DNA of 64,000 nucleotides from JANLYC01 sp963815445 (GCA_963815445.1 CAWFGV010000011.1:124001-188000), one strand, 5' to 3'; shown: positions 20,135 through 29,063, numbered from the stretch's first letter. Numbers and translations: made by a program. Notes: generated by a model from the sequence alone, not told the origin.

Positions 20135-21390
20135 AGCTGGCTGTCGTCGGTGGTGGATCCACCTACACCCCCGAGCTCGTCGACGGGTTCGCACGGCTTG
20201 GGTCGCGGCTCCCGCTCGGCGAGCTGGTGCTCATCGACCCGGCCACGGACAGACTGGAGCTGGTCGGGGGAGTGGCGCGTCGCATCATGAGGCGGCAGGG
20301 CCATCCGGCCGAGGTGACCCTGACCAGCGATCTCGATGCCGGTGTCGCGGACGCCGACGCCGTACTCCTGCAGCTGCGAGTGGGGGGTCAGGACGCGCGT
20401 CGAGGCGACGAGACCTGGCCGCTGGAGTGTGGCTGCGTCGGCCAGGAGACCACCGGGGCAGGCGGACTGGCGAAGGCCCTCCGGACCGTCCCCGTCGTCC
20501 TCGACATCGCCGAACGCGTGGCGAGGCACAGCCCGAACGCCTGGATCATCGACTTCACCAACCCGGTGGGGATCGTCACCCGGGCGCTGCTCGAAGCCGG
20601 CCACCGCGCCCTGGGGCTGTGCAACGTCGCCATCGGGTTCCAGCGCCGCTTCGCCGCCTTGCTGGGCGTCGATGCAGGCGAGCTGTCGCTCGACCACGTC
20701 GGTCTCAACCACCTCACCTGGGAGCGTGGAGTGCGCCTCGGCGGAGTAGATGTGCTGCCCGGCCTCCTCGCCGAGCACGGAGCCGACATCGCGAAGGACG
20801 TTCGGCTACCCGTCGACCTGCTGCGCCGGCTCGGTGTCGTGCCCTCCTACTACCTGCGCTACTTCTATGCGCACGACGAGGTCGTCCGCGAGCTGCTGAC
20901 CGGTCCGTCCCGTGCGGCCGAGGTCGCCGCGATCGAGCGCGAGCTGCTGGCGCTGTATGCCGATCCGGCGCTCGACGAGAAGCCGGCTCTGCTGGCGGAA
21001 CGCGGCGGCGCCTTCTACTCAGAGGCGGCCGTCGACCTCACCGCAGCGTTGCTCGCCGAGGGACCCGTCGACTCGGTCCAGGTGGTCAACACCCGCAACG
21101 ACGGGACACTGCCGTTCCTGCCCGACGACGCCGTCATCGAGGTTCCCGCCCGGATCAGCAGCAACGGCGCGCAGCCGCTGCCTGTGCCGACCCTCGAGCC
21201 GTTGTACGCCGGACTCGTGGCCGCCGTCACGGCGTACGAGCAGCTGGCTCTCGAAGCGGCTCTTCACGGCGGGCGCCACCGGGTCTTCCAGGCACTGCTG
21301 GCCCACCCGCTGGTTGGCCAGATCGACCAGGCGAACGCGCTGACCGACCGGCTCATCGCGCACAACCGCGACTACCTGACATGGGTGTGA
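20131..21390 (+). CDS. GH4 family (6-phospho-)beta-glucosidase
   Basis: NAD- and metal-dependent glycosidase of 419 residues that cleaves by redox elimination in the cytosol. Visible are the Rossmann motif AVVGGGSTYTPELVDGF, GQETTGAGG, DFTNPVG, the metal-ligand Cys in LGLCN and His in GLNHL. Family members mostly need a 6-phosphate on the substrate, usually delivered by a PTS. Here the only uptake system is an ABC transporter, so either the following kinase phosphorylates the disaccharide first or this enzyme accepts free sugars. Overlaps permease 2 by four bases. Confidence 0.92.
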   Translation: MKLAVVGGGSTYTPELVDGFARLGSRLPLGELVLIDPATDRLELVGGVARRIMRRQGHPAEVTLTSDLDAGVADADAVLLQLRVGGQDARRGDETWPLECGCVGQETTGAGGLAKALRTVPVVLDIAERVARHSPNAWIIDFTNPVGIVTRALLEAGHRALGLCNVAIGFQRRFAALLGVDAGELSLDHVGLNHLTWERGVRLGGVDVLPGLLAEHGADIAKDVRLPVDLLRRLGVVPSYYLRYFYAHDEVVRELLTGPSRAAEVAAIERELLALYADPALDEKPALLAERGGAFYSEAAVDLTAALLAEGPVDSVQVVNTRNDGTLPFLPDDAVIEVPARISSNGAQPLPVPTLEPLYAGLVAAVTAYEQLALEAALHGGRHRVFQALLAHPLVGQIDQANALTDRLIAHNRDYLTWV

Positions 21391-21391
21391 G

Positions 21392-22429
21392 ATGAGTCCA
21401 CCACTCACCGCGGGCTACGTCCCCGAAGGTCCCGCCGCCGTGCTGGCGATCGATGCCGGCAACAGCAAGACCGACGTCGCCCTGCTGGGCCATGACGGTG
21501 CGGTTCTCTCGGTTGCCAGGGGGCGAGGGTTCGTCCCGCACCTGGTCGGCGCGACCGTGGCCGTAGCGGGCCTGGTGCCGCTGGTCGATGAGGTGGTCGC
21601 GGAAGCAGGCCTGGTGACCCAGCCGGGAGATCATGTCGTCCGGCACGTCTCCGCATGTCTGGCCAACGCCGATTTCCCGGCAGAGCAGGGCCTGCTGCAG
21701 GAGGCGATCGACGCCCAGGGTTGGAGCCCGTCGAGCATGGTGCTCAACGACACCTTTGCCCTGCTGCGCGCGGGGCTGACGGGGCCTTCCGGAATCGCCG
21801 TGATCTGCGGTGCCGGCATCAACTGCACCGGCGCGCACGCGGATGGACGAACCGCTCGGTTCGCCGCAGTCGGTCGGATCTCGGGAGACTGGGGCGGCGG
21901 TGAGTTCCTCTGGCAGGTCGCGATGTGGTGGGCCGCGCGCGCGGCGGATGGTCGCGGTGCCGAGACCCGGCTCCGGACCGTCCTGCCCGCCCATTTCGGG
22001 CTCGACTCCATGGATGCGCTGATCGAGGCCATCCACCTGGGGGTCATTGCCGAGCACCGCGGACTTGAGCTGACGCCGCTGGTGTTCGAGGTTGCCGAGT
22101 CCGGTGATGAGGTGGCTGCCGGGATCGTTCACCGCCAGGCCCGCGAGATCGTGTCGCTCGCCGTCGCCGCGATGCGTCGCCTCGACCTTGTCGACGAGCC
22201 GGTCGAGGTGCTCCTGGGAGGTGGTGTGCTGACCGCCGGCCACCGCTTGTTGCTCACCTCGATCGACGAGCAGCTCGCGACGCAGGCTCCTTCGGCGGTG
22301 ACCCGCGTGGTTACCGCGCCCCCGGTCGTGGGTGCTGCCCTGCTCGGGCTGGACCACATCGGGGCGAACGCGCGCGCGGAGTCACTGCTCCGGTCCGCCT
22401 TCGAACCACATGGGGTGGCTGCCGGCTGA
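21392..22429 (+). CDS. BadF/BadG/BcrA-type sugar kinase (N-acetylglucosamine/glucosamine kinase-like)
   Basis: ASKHA-fold ATP-dependent kinase of 345 residues. The phosphate-1 loop is LAIDAGNSKTDVALL; ICGAGINCTGAHADGR and ISGDWGGGEFL are the conserved second loop and acid segment of N-acetylglucosamine kinases. It starts one base after the GH4 stop and closes the operon. I infer phosphorylation of the amino sugar released by GH9/GH4, feeding the SIS-domain enzyme upstream. A role on the intact disaccharide is the other option. Confidence 0.85.
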   Translation: MSPPLTAGYVPEGPAAVLAIDAGNSKTDVALLGHDGAVLSVARGRGFVPHLVGATVAVAGLVPLVDEVVAEAGLVTQPGDHVVRHVSACLANADFPAEQGLLQEAIDAQGWSPSSMVLNDTFALLRAGLTGPSGIAVICGAGINCTGAHADGRTARFAAVGRISGDWGGGEFLWQVAMWWAARAADGRGAETRLRTVLPAHFGLDSMDALIEAIHLGVIAEHRGLELTPLVFEVAESGDEVAAGIVHRQAREIVSLAVAAMRRLDLVDEPVEVLLGGGVLTAGHRLLLTSIDEQLATQAPSAVTRVVTAPPVVGAALLGLDHIGANARAESLLRSAFEPHGVAAG

Positions 22430-22487
22430 CCAGGCCGGCGCCGACGAGGCAGGCAGCCGCCTTGGTACTGCTGGATAGGGTGCGACT

Positions 22488-23651
22488 GTGACGACGCATC
22501 CGACCGTGGCTCAGCTCGTCGGCGTGATCGAGGGACGCTATCCCACCGAGTGGGCCACTGCTGGCGACGCGATCGGGCTGATCGTGGGCGATCCTGCGGC
22601 GACGGTCGACCGAGTTCTGTTCGCGGTGGATCCCGTCCGCGCAGTCGTCGACGAGGCGATCGCCCTCGGCGTACAGGCACTCGTCGTCCATCACCCGTTG
22701 CTCTACCGGGCGGTGCACTCCGTCGCTGCTGAGGAGCCCAAGGGTCGGGCCATCCACGATCTGATCCGCAACGGGATCGCCCTCTACGTCGCACACACCA
22801 ACGCCGACTCACCCCGCCATGGCGTGTCGGAGTCGATGGCGATGGCCCTGGGTCTCTCCGATCTCAGACCTTTGTCCGCAGACCCGGCCGACCCTCTCGA
22901 CAAGCTGGTCACGTTCGTGCCTGTCGCCGATGCGCAGCGCCTGGTCGACGCCCTCGCGGACGCCGGAGCCGGCCGCGTCGGCGACTACGACCGCTGTGCA
23001 TTTCTGACGGTGGGGGAGGGGACCTTCCGCCCAGGCGCCGAAGCGCGTCCGACGATCGGTTCCCCCGGCCGGATCGAGGTCGTCGCGGAGACACGCATCG
23101 AGATGGTGCTCGCCAGGGCCCGGCGCGACGCTGTCGTGGTCGCGCTACGAGCCGCGCACCCGTACGAGGAACCCGCCTTCGACATCGTCGAGATCGCGAC
23201 CTGGCCCGGTCCCCGGGGTGACGGTCGCATCGGCACGTTGGACCCACCGCGGACGTTGCGCGACTTCGCGGGGCAGGTTGCGGCCGGTCTGCCCTCGACA
23301 GCGGTCGGTGCCCGCGTGTCGGGCGACCTCGACCGCGAGGTGCGCACGGTCGCTGTGCTCGGCGGCGCCGGCGACTTCCGACTCGACGACGCCCGCTCGG
23401 CCGGGGTCGATGTGTACGTCACCTCCGACCTCCGGCACCATCCCGCGTCCGAGTTCCGCGAGCATGACGGTCCGGCGCTGATCGACGTACCCCACTGGGC
23501 CGCGGAATGGACCTGGCTGCCCGTCGCCGAGCGCGTGTTGGCCGCAGATCTGGCCGCTCGAGGATGGGATGTCACGACGGCCGTGTCGCGAATCTGCACC
23601 GATCCGTGGAACCATCGAGCCCCGAGTCTCGAAACGCCCACCCACGCATGA
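22488..23651 (+). CDS. Nif3-like dinuclear metal-centre protein with YqfO-type insert
   Basis: Conserved bacterial protein of 387 residues. The Nif3 halves flank an inserted PII/CutA-like domain (about residues 130-235, with RIEMVLARARRDAVVVALRAAHPYEEPAFDI). Metal-binding His pairs are visible in VVHHPLLY and in VAHTNAD. It is often called GTP cyclohydrolase I type 2, but that activity is not established. TAGGGT followed by six bases and the GTG indicates a leaderless transcript. Same neighbour order (Nif3, zinc ribbon, RNase H fusion) as in mycobacteria. Confidence 0.9.
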   Translation: MTTHPTVAQLVGVIEGRYPTEWATAGDAIGLIVGDPAATVDRVLFAVDPVRAVVDEAIALGVQALVVHHPLLYRAVHSVAAEEPKGRAIHDLIRNGIALYVAHTNADSPRHGVSESMAMALGLSDLRPLSADPADPLDKLVTFVPVADAQRLVDALADAGAGRVGDYDRCAFLTVGEGTFRPGAEARPTIGSPGRIEVVAETRIEMVLARARRDAVVVALRAAHPYEEPAFDIVEIATWPGPRGDGRIGTLDPPRTLRDFAGQVAAGLPSTAVGARVSGDLDREVRTVAVLGGAGDFRLDDARSAGVDVYVTSDLRHHPASEFREHDGPALIDVPHWAAEWTWLPVAERVLAADLAARGWDVTTAVSRICTDPWNHRAPSLETPTHA

Positions 23652-23661
23652 GGAGAAGACG

Positions 23662-24405
23662 CTGAAAGCCGACCCGTTCGCCCAGCTCAAGCTGCTCGAC
23701 CTGCAGGCCGTCGACCGACGGCTCGACCAGCTCGCCCACCGGTTGAAGCAGCTGCCGGAGCATGCTGCTCTGGTCGCCCTCACCGAGCGTCGTACCGACG
23801 TGTCCTCCAGACTCGGCCGGGCCGAGACGGAGGTGGCTGACCTCGGTCGCGAGCAGCGCAAGGCCGACGCCGACGTCGAGCAGGTCAAGGCGCGTCGGAC
23901 CCGCGACCGGGAGCGGATCGACGGCGGTGCCGTCAGCGATCCCAAACAGTTGCAGGCCATGCAGCACGAGGTCGTTGCGCTCGACAGACGGATCAGTGAC
24001 CTCGAGGACGAGGAGCTCGTGGTCATGGAACGTCTCGAGGCGGCCCAGCGGCAGTACGCCGATCTTGCGGCCGAGCTCGCCGAGATCGAGAAGTCCGGAG
24101 CCGACCAGCTCGTAGCCCGGGACACGGCCGCGGCGGACATCGCGACCCAGGAGCAGGAGGCCCGTGCCGAGCGGGATGCTCTCGTCGGTGAGATCCCCGC
24201 CGATCTGCTCGCGCTGTACGAGAAGCTGCGCGGACAGCTCGGTGGCGTCGGTGTCGGCGCCCTGCACCAGAAGCGGTGCGGTGGATGTCAGCTCGATGTC
24301 GGTGCAGCCGATCTGGCACGGATGGCCACTGCCCCCTCTGACGAGGTGCTGCGTTGCGAGGAATGCGACCGGATTCTCGTCCGGACTGCCGAGTCAGGAA
24401 TCTGA
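23662..24405 (+). CDS. Coiled-coil C4 zinc-ribbon protein, apparent CTG start
   Basis: A 247-residue protein with a long coiled coil (about 10-190) and a C-terminal zinc ribbon made of two CxxC pairs (CGGCQLDV and CEECDRIL). The family is conserved in actinobacteria and beyond; its function is unsettled. Homologs begin with M-K-A-D-P directly. In that frame no ATG, GTG or TTG lies near; the codon before Lys is CTG at 23662, with GAGGAG six bases upstream. I therefore take CTG as the start. Upstream in-frame codons run into nif3. Eleven bases follow the nif3 stop. Confidence 0.82.
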   Translation: MKADPFAQLKLLDLQAVDRRLDQLAHRLKQLPEHAALVALTERRTDVSSRLGRAETEVADLGREQRKADADVEQVKARRTRDRERIDGGAVSDPKQLQAMQHEVVALDRRISDLEDEELVVMERLEAAQRQYADLAAELAEIEKSGADQLVARDTAAADIATQEQEARAERDALVGEIPADLLALYEKLRGQLGGVGVGALHQKRCGGCQLDVGAADLARMATAPSDEVLRCEECDRILVRTAESGI

Positions 24406-24413
24406 GGACGGCC

Positions 24414-25631
24414 GTGGCGCGCAGGAGCGATCACGTCCACGTGGTCATCGAGGCGGACGGCGGATCGCGGGGCAACCCGGGACCGGCCGGATTCGGTGCT
24501 CTGATCCGGGACGGCGACTCGGGTGCGGTGATCGCCGAGGCCGCCGAGTCGATCGGTCGCGCCACCAACAACGTCGCGGAGTATCGCGGGCTGATCGCCG
24601 GCCTCGAGCTCTTTCTCGAACACACGCCGGACGCCGAGCTCGAGGTCCGGATGGACTCCAAGCTGGTCGTCGAGCAGATGGCCGGTCGGTGGAAGGTCAA
24701 GCACCCGGACATGCGGCCGTTGGCCATCCAGGCTCAGCGGCTGGCGCCGTTCGGCACGGTGTGGACGTGGGTGCCGCGTGAGCGCAACAAAGCCGCTGAT
24801 CGGCTGGCCAATCTCGCGATGGACGCGGCCGCGCGTGGTGAGGTCTTCCGGGTCGAGGGGAGACCAGACGCGGCTGACCCGGGGGAGCCTCACGGCAACC
24901 AGCCAGGCGATCCCACTCCGGACGCGATGGAGCCGTTGTGGGAGGACAGCCCGCCTACGCAGACGGCCCCGGTGTCCCCCCCGGTACACAGCCCGGTGCT
25001 GGGCTGGACCGGCCACGAAGGTGCCGCTACCACGCTCATCTTCCTGCGCCACGGGGTCACGGTGCACACAGCCGAGCGGAAGTTCTCCGGACCCGGGGGC
25101 GACGACCCGGGACTCACGGACGAAGGCTGGAGCCAGGCTCAGCGCGCTGCGCAAGCACTGCTGCGTGATGGCGGGATCGACGCCATCGTGGCCTCGCCGC
25201 TGCAACGCACCCAGGACACCGCCTCGGCTGTGGCGAAAGCTCTGGGAATCGAGCCGGTCCTGGAGGACGACTTCCGCGAGTGCGCCTTCGGGGAGTGGGA
25301 CGGGCTTACGCTGCAGGAGGTTCGCGAGCGTTGGCCGGACGAGCTGTCCGCCTGGCTGTCATCGTTCGAGGTCCGACCACCCGGTGGAGAGGCCGTCGTC
25401 GAAGTCCAGCGGCGGGTCGAGGGTGCGCTGGGCCGGACGTTGACGGCATACGCCGGGCAGACCGTGGTCGTGGTCAGCCATGTCACACCCATCAAGCTGG
25501 CGGTGCGCTACTGCTTGGATGCTCCGCTGGCGTCGGTGAACCGGATGCTGCTGGCCCCGGCGTCGTTCACGACCCTGTCCTTCTTCGAGTCAGGTGCCTG
25601 TTCCATGCGGCAGTTCTCAGCCCTGCCGTAG
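24414..25631 (+). CDS. Bifunctional RNase HI / histidine phosphatase (CobC-like) fusion
   Basis: A 405-residue fusion. Residues 1-140 are RNase HI, with acidic catalytic residues in EADGGSRGNPG, NNVAEYRG, RMDSKL and NKAADRLAN. A proline-rich linker of about 60 residues leads to a phosphoglycerate-mutase-like phosphatase (FLRHGVT, later VVSHVTPIK). The mycobacterial homolog cleaves RNA in RNA/DNA hybrids and has acid phosphatase and alpha-ribazole-phosphatase activity. The GTG at 24414 follows GAGGAC. It ends the nif3 operon. Confidence 0.95.
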   Translation: MARRSDHVHVVIEADGGSRGNPGPAGFGALIRDGDSGAVIAEAAESIGRATNNVAEYRGLIAGLELFLEHTPDAELEVRMDSKLVVEQMAGRWKVKHPDMRPLAIQAQRLAPFGTVWTWVPRERNKAADRLANLAMDAAARGEVFRVEGRPDAADPGEPHGNQPGDPTPDAMEPLWEDSPPTQTAPVSPPVHSPVLGWTGHEGAATTLIFLRHGVTVHTAERKFSGPGGDDPGLTDEGWSQAQRAAQALLRDGGIDAIVASPLQRTQDTASAVAKALGIEPVLEDDFRECAFGEWDGLTLQEVRERWPDELSAWLSSFEVRPPGGEAVVEVQRRVEGALGRTLTAYAGQTVVVVSHVTPIKLAVRYCLDAPLASVNRMLLAPASFTTLSFFESGACSMRQFSALP

Positions 25632-25661
25632 CCTCGCCGGTCCCGACCGCAGCTCACTGAC

Positions 25662-25787
25662 TGTCGACCGTGGGTCAACGGTTCCGGTGAATGGCGTCCT
25701 GATTGTCAGCCGTGGGTCGACAGTTGGCGGGGTGGGCGTCCCGGCCGTGGACCGTGCGTCGACGGTCGGCGGCGTGGCCTCCCGCCA
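25662..25787. repeat. Three degenerate 42-bp tandem repeats behind the RNase H gene
   Basis: Copies start near 25662, 25704 and 25746 and share the core CCGTG(G/C)GTC(A/G)AC. They are followed at about 25794-25833 by short iterations of CAACCCGCCGC. The 237-base gap between two convergent genes holds no credible ORF. Confidence 0.75.
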
Positions 25788-25868
25788 CCACCCGCGCCAA
25801 CCCGCCGCCAACCCCCCGCCAACCCGCCGCCACACCTGCTGACGCAACGCCCGGCCACCTCGCTCCGA

Positions 25869-27353
25869 TCAGGCCGCCGGCACCGGTTCGCGGCGCCGGA
25901 TGGCCAAGGCGACGATCGCCAGTGTCGCCAGCAACAGGGCCGCCGCCACCAGGAAGGCACTGTGGGCTCCCGACACGAACAGATACTGAGCGCGATCGGC
26001 CAGGGTCGATCCGCGAGGCACGCTCGACGTCGCGTTGCGGCTGGCGGTCCCGAAAACCGTCACCAGCACGGCCAGGCCCAAAGCCGCACCGACCTGCTGC
26101 ATCACGTTGACCAGGCCGGATGCCGCCCCCGCGTGGTGAGGCTCCACGCCGTGCAGCGCGGCGCCGGTGAGGGGAACGAACGCGCTGCCGTTGCCGAGGC
26201 CGACCAGCACGAGCGGCCCGAGGACACTCAGATAACCGCTGTCCGCGGTCAGTCGCGTCAGCCAGAGCAGCCCTACTGTTGACAATGCAACCCCGGCGAT
26301 CATCACCGCGCGCTCCCCGAAGCGCTCGACAAGGATGCGAGCACTGGCTTGGCTCGCCCCGAACAGGCTGATCGTGATCGGGAGAAACCCGAAGCCGGTG
26401 GCCAATGCCGAGTAGCCGAGGATGTCCTGCATGAACTGGGTGAGGAAGAAGAACATCCCGGTCATGCCGGCGATGAGAAACATCCGGGCGAGGTAGGCGC
26501 CGGCACGCGTGCGGTCGGCGAACAGGCTCAGCGGCGTGATCGGTGCCTCGGCTCGCCGCTCGGCGGCGATGAAGGCCCCGAGGAGCAGGACGCCGACGGC
26601 AAACGACCCCAGGGTCTCGCCGTTGCTCCAACCGTGAGCGGCGGCGTGGACGAATCCGTAGACGAGCGAGGCCACGCCCAGTGTGGACGTCACGGCACCA
26701 GCCACGTCGAACTGCACCCGCTGGCGAGGCGTCTCATCGAGGAACAGCCGTCCAGCTGCGTAGACGGCGAGCCCGATCGGGACGTTGACGAACATGACCC
26801 AACGCCAGGATGCCCACTGCGTCAGCATGCCTCCGGCGACCAGCCCGACCGCCGCGCCGCCGATCGATACGGCGGTGTAGAGCCCCAGCGCGCGGGTGCG
26901 CTCGCGTCCCTCGGCGAACTGCGACGTCAGCAGGGCCAGCGTCGCAGGTGCGATCAGGGCACCACCGACGCCTTGTGCTGTGCGCGCAGCCAGCAGCACG
27001 CCGGAGGAGGTTGCGAGTCCGCCGACGAAGGAGGCGATCGTGAACAGCGTCATTCCGCCCAGGAAGGCGCGGCGCCGCCCGACGAGGTCACCGACCCGCG
27101 CCCCGAGCAGCAGGAGCCCACCGAAGGCGAGGCTGTACGCGTTCAGAACCCAGGACAGGGCGGAGGGGGAGAAGTCCAGGGCGGTCTGGATCTGCGGAAG
27201 TGCGACGTTGACGATGCTCATGTCGAGCATCACCATGAGCTGGGCCACCAAGATGACGGCGAGCATGGCGGTCGGGTTGCCCCGCTCGGGCAGCCGACGG
27301 TGGCGGACCGTGGCCGGCCGCTCAGGAAGTGTGGTCGTAGCCGTGAGTGTCAC
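25869..27353 (-). CDS. DHA2-family drug:proton antiporter (MFS)
   Basis: Membrane efflux pump of 494 residues with 14 predicted helices. The N-terminal helix carries VMLDMSIVNVALPQIQTAL, the antiporter signature of the EmrB/QacA group. The loop GARVGDLVGRRR is MFS motif A. The GTG at 27353 is the only start that gives the usual short polar N-terminus. Divergent from a TetR regulator with three palindromes between them, so expression is probably induced by the pump's own substrate. The drug is not predictable. Confidence 0.93.
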   Translation of the reverse strand: MTLTATTTLPERPATVRHRRLPERGNPTAMLAVILVAQLMVMLDMSIVNVALPQIQTALDFSPSALSWVLNAYSLAFGGLLLLGARVGDLVGRRRAFLGGMTLFTIASFVGGLATSSGVLLAARTAQGVGGALIAPATLALLTSQFAEGRERTRALGLYTAVSIGGAAVGLVAGGMLTQWASWRWVMFVNVPIGLAVYAAGRLFLDETPRQRVQFDVAGAVTSTLGVASLVYGFVHAAAHGWSNGETLGSFAVGVLLLGAFIAAERRAEAPITPLSLFADRTRAGAYLARMFLIAGMTGMFFFLTQFMQDILGYSALATGFGFLPITISLFGASQASARILVERFGERAVMIAGVALSTVGLLWLTRLTADSGYLSVLGPLVLVGLGNGSAFVPLTGAALHGVEPHHAGAASGLVNVMQQVGAALGLAVLVTVFGTASRNATSSVPRGSTLADRAQYLFVSGAHSAFLVAAALLLATLAIVALAIRRREPVPAA

Positions 27354-27388
27354 GAGTTGAATCCTTCGGGTACGCTGATGGATGAAAA

Positions 27389-27459
27389 CGGAGGGCCCTC
27401 CGGAAACAATACGGAGGTCTCCTCCGGTTATCAAGGGATTAACGGAGGCAATCTCCGTT
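27389..27459. promoter_or_regulatory. Three TetR operator-like palindromes
   Basis: CGGAGGG-CCCTCCG (27389-27402), CGGAGG-TCT-CCTCCG (27412-27426) and AACGGAG-GCAAT-CTCCGTT (27441-27459). All three share CGGAG/CTCCG half-sites but differ in spacing. They fill the gap between the divergent efflux and TetR genes, as operators would. Confidence 0.75.
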
Positions 27460-27527
27460 TCCACGTGATCAGCGCTGCGAGCCCCGCGGCTCCGGCCGGG
27501 ACAGGCGAGACCGAAGGAGGTCGTCAC

Positions 27528-28106
27528 GTGACTTCGACGGAGACGTCCGGTCGTCCACTGCGTGCGGATGCCCGACGCAACTACGAGGCCCTGGTCGACG
27601 CTGCCCGCACCGCCTTCCGTGAGTCCGAAGCGGACACCTCCTTGGAGGAGATCGCGCGTCGCGCCGGAGTCGGTATCGGAACGCTGTACCGCCATTTCCC
27701 GACCCGACTGGCGTTGCTGGAAGGCGTGTATCGCGACGAGGTCGATGAGCTCGAGCGCAAGAGCCATGACTTGCTGACCGCCGAGGACGCGGGAGCCGCG
27801 CTGCACACGTGGCTCGAGATCTTCTTGGACTACGCCGCGACCAAGCGCGCTCTCTTCCATGAGCTCGTGGAGGCGGTCGGGAGGGACTCCGACCTGCTCA
27901 CCCATTCTCGGGCGGTCATCGAGGGTTCGGCCGAGTCGGTCTTGAGCCGGGCGCAGGCCGCAGGCGACGTGCGGACCGATATCGACGTGAGCGACATGCT
28001 TCGCCTGGTCGGGGGGTGCACGATGATGCCCGGATCGACGCCGGAGCAGCGCGACCGGCTGCTGGGCGTCGTCCACGACGGGCTGCGCGTCGGAACAAGG
28101 CCCTAG
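27528..28106 (+). CDS. TetR-family repressor
   Basis: A 192-residue one-component regulator. The N-terminal helix-turn-helix (about 12-60) reads SLEEIARRAGVGIGTLYRHFPTR. The C-terminal ligand domain resembles the TetR_C group common next to DHA2 pumps. AAGGAGG eight bases before the GTG at 27528 decides the start. It most likely represses itself and the divergent pump through the three palindromes in between. Confidence 0.93.
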   Translation: MTSTETSGRPLRADARRNYEALVDAARTAFRESEADTSLEEIARRAGVGIGTLYRHFPTRLALLEGVYRDEVDELERKSHDLLTAEDAGAALHTWLEIFLDYAATKRALFHELVEAVGRDSDLLTHSRAVIEGSAESVLSRAQAAGDVRTDIDVSDMLRLVGGCTMMPGSTPEQRDRLLGVVHDGLRVGTRP

Positions 28107-28131
28107 TCGCAGTCGTGCGGTCCGGGTCGGC

Positions 28132-28905
28132 TTACACGTCGGTGACGATGACGTCGTAGCTGAACGGCCGGTCGGGCGTCGGTTCCAGCTGCCAGCCGAG
28201 CCGGGCCAGCGTCGTGACGAAGGCTGCGGGCGTCCTCGGATCGGTGCCGTCCTCGAGCAGGCTCCGCACGATCCGGCCTTTGGTGGCCTTGTTGAAATGG
28301 CTCACCACCGACCGGGTGCCGTTCGCCTCGTGCAGAACGCGCACAGAGACGACCCGACGCTCCCTCGTCTTGTCCGGCCGCCAGAAGCCGCCGTAGGTGC
28401 CCGACCGCAGGTCGACGACCAGATGCCGGTCCACGACCGGGCGCATGGCCTCGTCCAGCACCTGTCGCCACACCGAAGAGATCGTGCCGACGCCGGGTAG
28501 CGAAGCGTTGCCGGACAGTCGGTATGCCGGGATGCGGTCCAGGGGCCGGACCACACCGAACAACGAGCTCATGACCAGCAGCCGTGACGACGCTCGACGC
28601 TTCGCCGCCGGGGACAACGAGCCGAGGCCGAGCGCGTCGTACAGCACTCCGGTGTAGATCCGGCCGGCAGGCGCGGCCGGAGCCTCCGGGAGGCGCGCGT
28701 TCCGCGCCACCTCGTGCGCCAGTCCCGGGGGCAGATCGAGCGTCAGTCGCGCGACTTCGGCGTCTCCCCGGCACAGCGTCACCAATGTCTCCAGCACCTG
28801 GCGCCGGGAGCTCGTCAGTGCCGGGAAGCTCAGCGCCGACAGGTCCACTGGACGGCCGCGCGAGGGAGTGAACTTGCCTTCGGACGGCGGCAGCAAGACG
28901 AGCAC
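28132..28905 (-). CDS. yaaA: Peroxide-stress protein YaaA family
   Basis: A 257-residue DUF328/UPF0246 protein; in E. coli YaaA lowers free iron during peroxide stress and the fold binds DNA. Characteristic parts are LVLLPPSEGK at the N-terminus, LFGVVRPLDRIPAYRL in the middle and VVSHFNKATKGRIVR near the C-terminus. I take the GTG at 28905 because the family starts at this strand. Convergent with the TetR gene. No oxidative-stress partner lies adjacent. Confidence 0.9.
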   Translation of the reverse strand: MLVLLPPSEGKFTPSRGRPVDLSALSFPALTSSRRQVLETLVTLCRGDAEVARLTLDLPPGLAHEVARNARLPEAPAAPAGRIYTGVLYDALGLGSLSPAAKRRASSRLLVMSSLFGVVRPLDRIPAYRLSGNASLPGVGTISSVWRQVLDEAMRPVVDRHLVVDLRSGTYGGFWRPDKTRERRVVSVRVLHEANGTRSVVSHFNKATKGRIVRSLLEDGTDPRTPAAFVTTLARLGWQLEPTPDRPFSYDVIVTDV

Positions 28906-29063
28906 GCAGGCAGCATAGGGCGGCCGGTCAGGGGCTCCCGCGGCGCCGGGCACGCCGGCGCTGGACGGTGACGGCTCGCGTTGGCTGGCCCGTCGTGATA
29001 CATCTGGACATTCCTGACAGATATGACACTCGGCCAGTTACGGACGCGACATGACAGGTCTCG

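Noticed and set aside
24414..25631. Frameshift or misassembly joining RNase H to a phosphatase
   Set aside because: The same fusion is known in other actinobacteria, next to the same neighbours.
25869..28076. Upstream extension of the DHA2 pump through the intergenic region
   Set aside because: It would run through the operators and antisense to the TetR gene; the GTG at 27353 gives the normal N-terminus.
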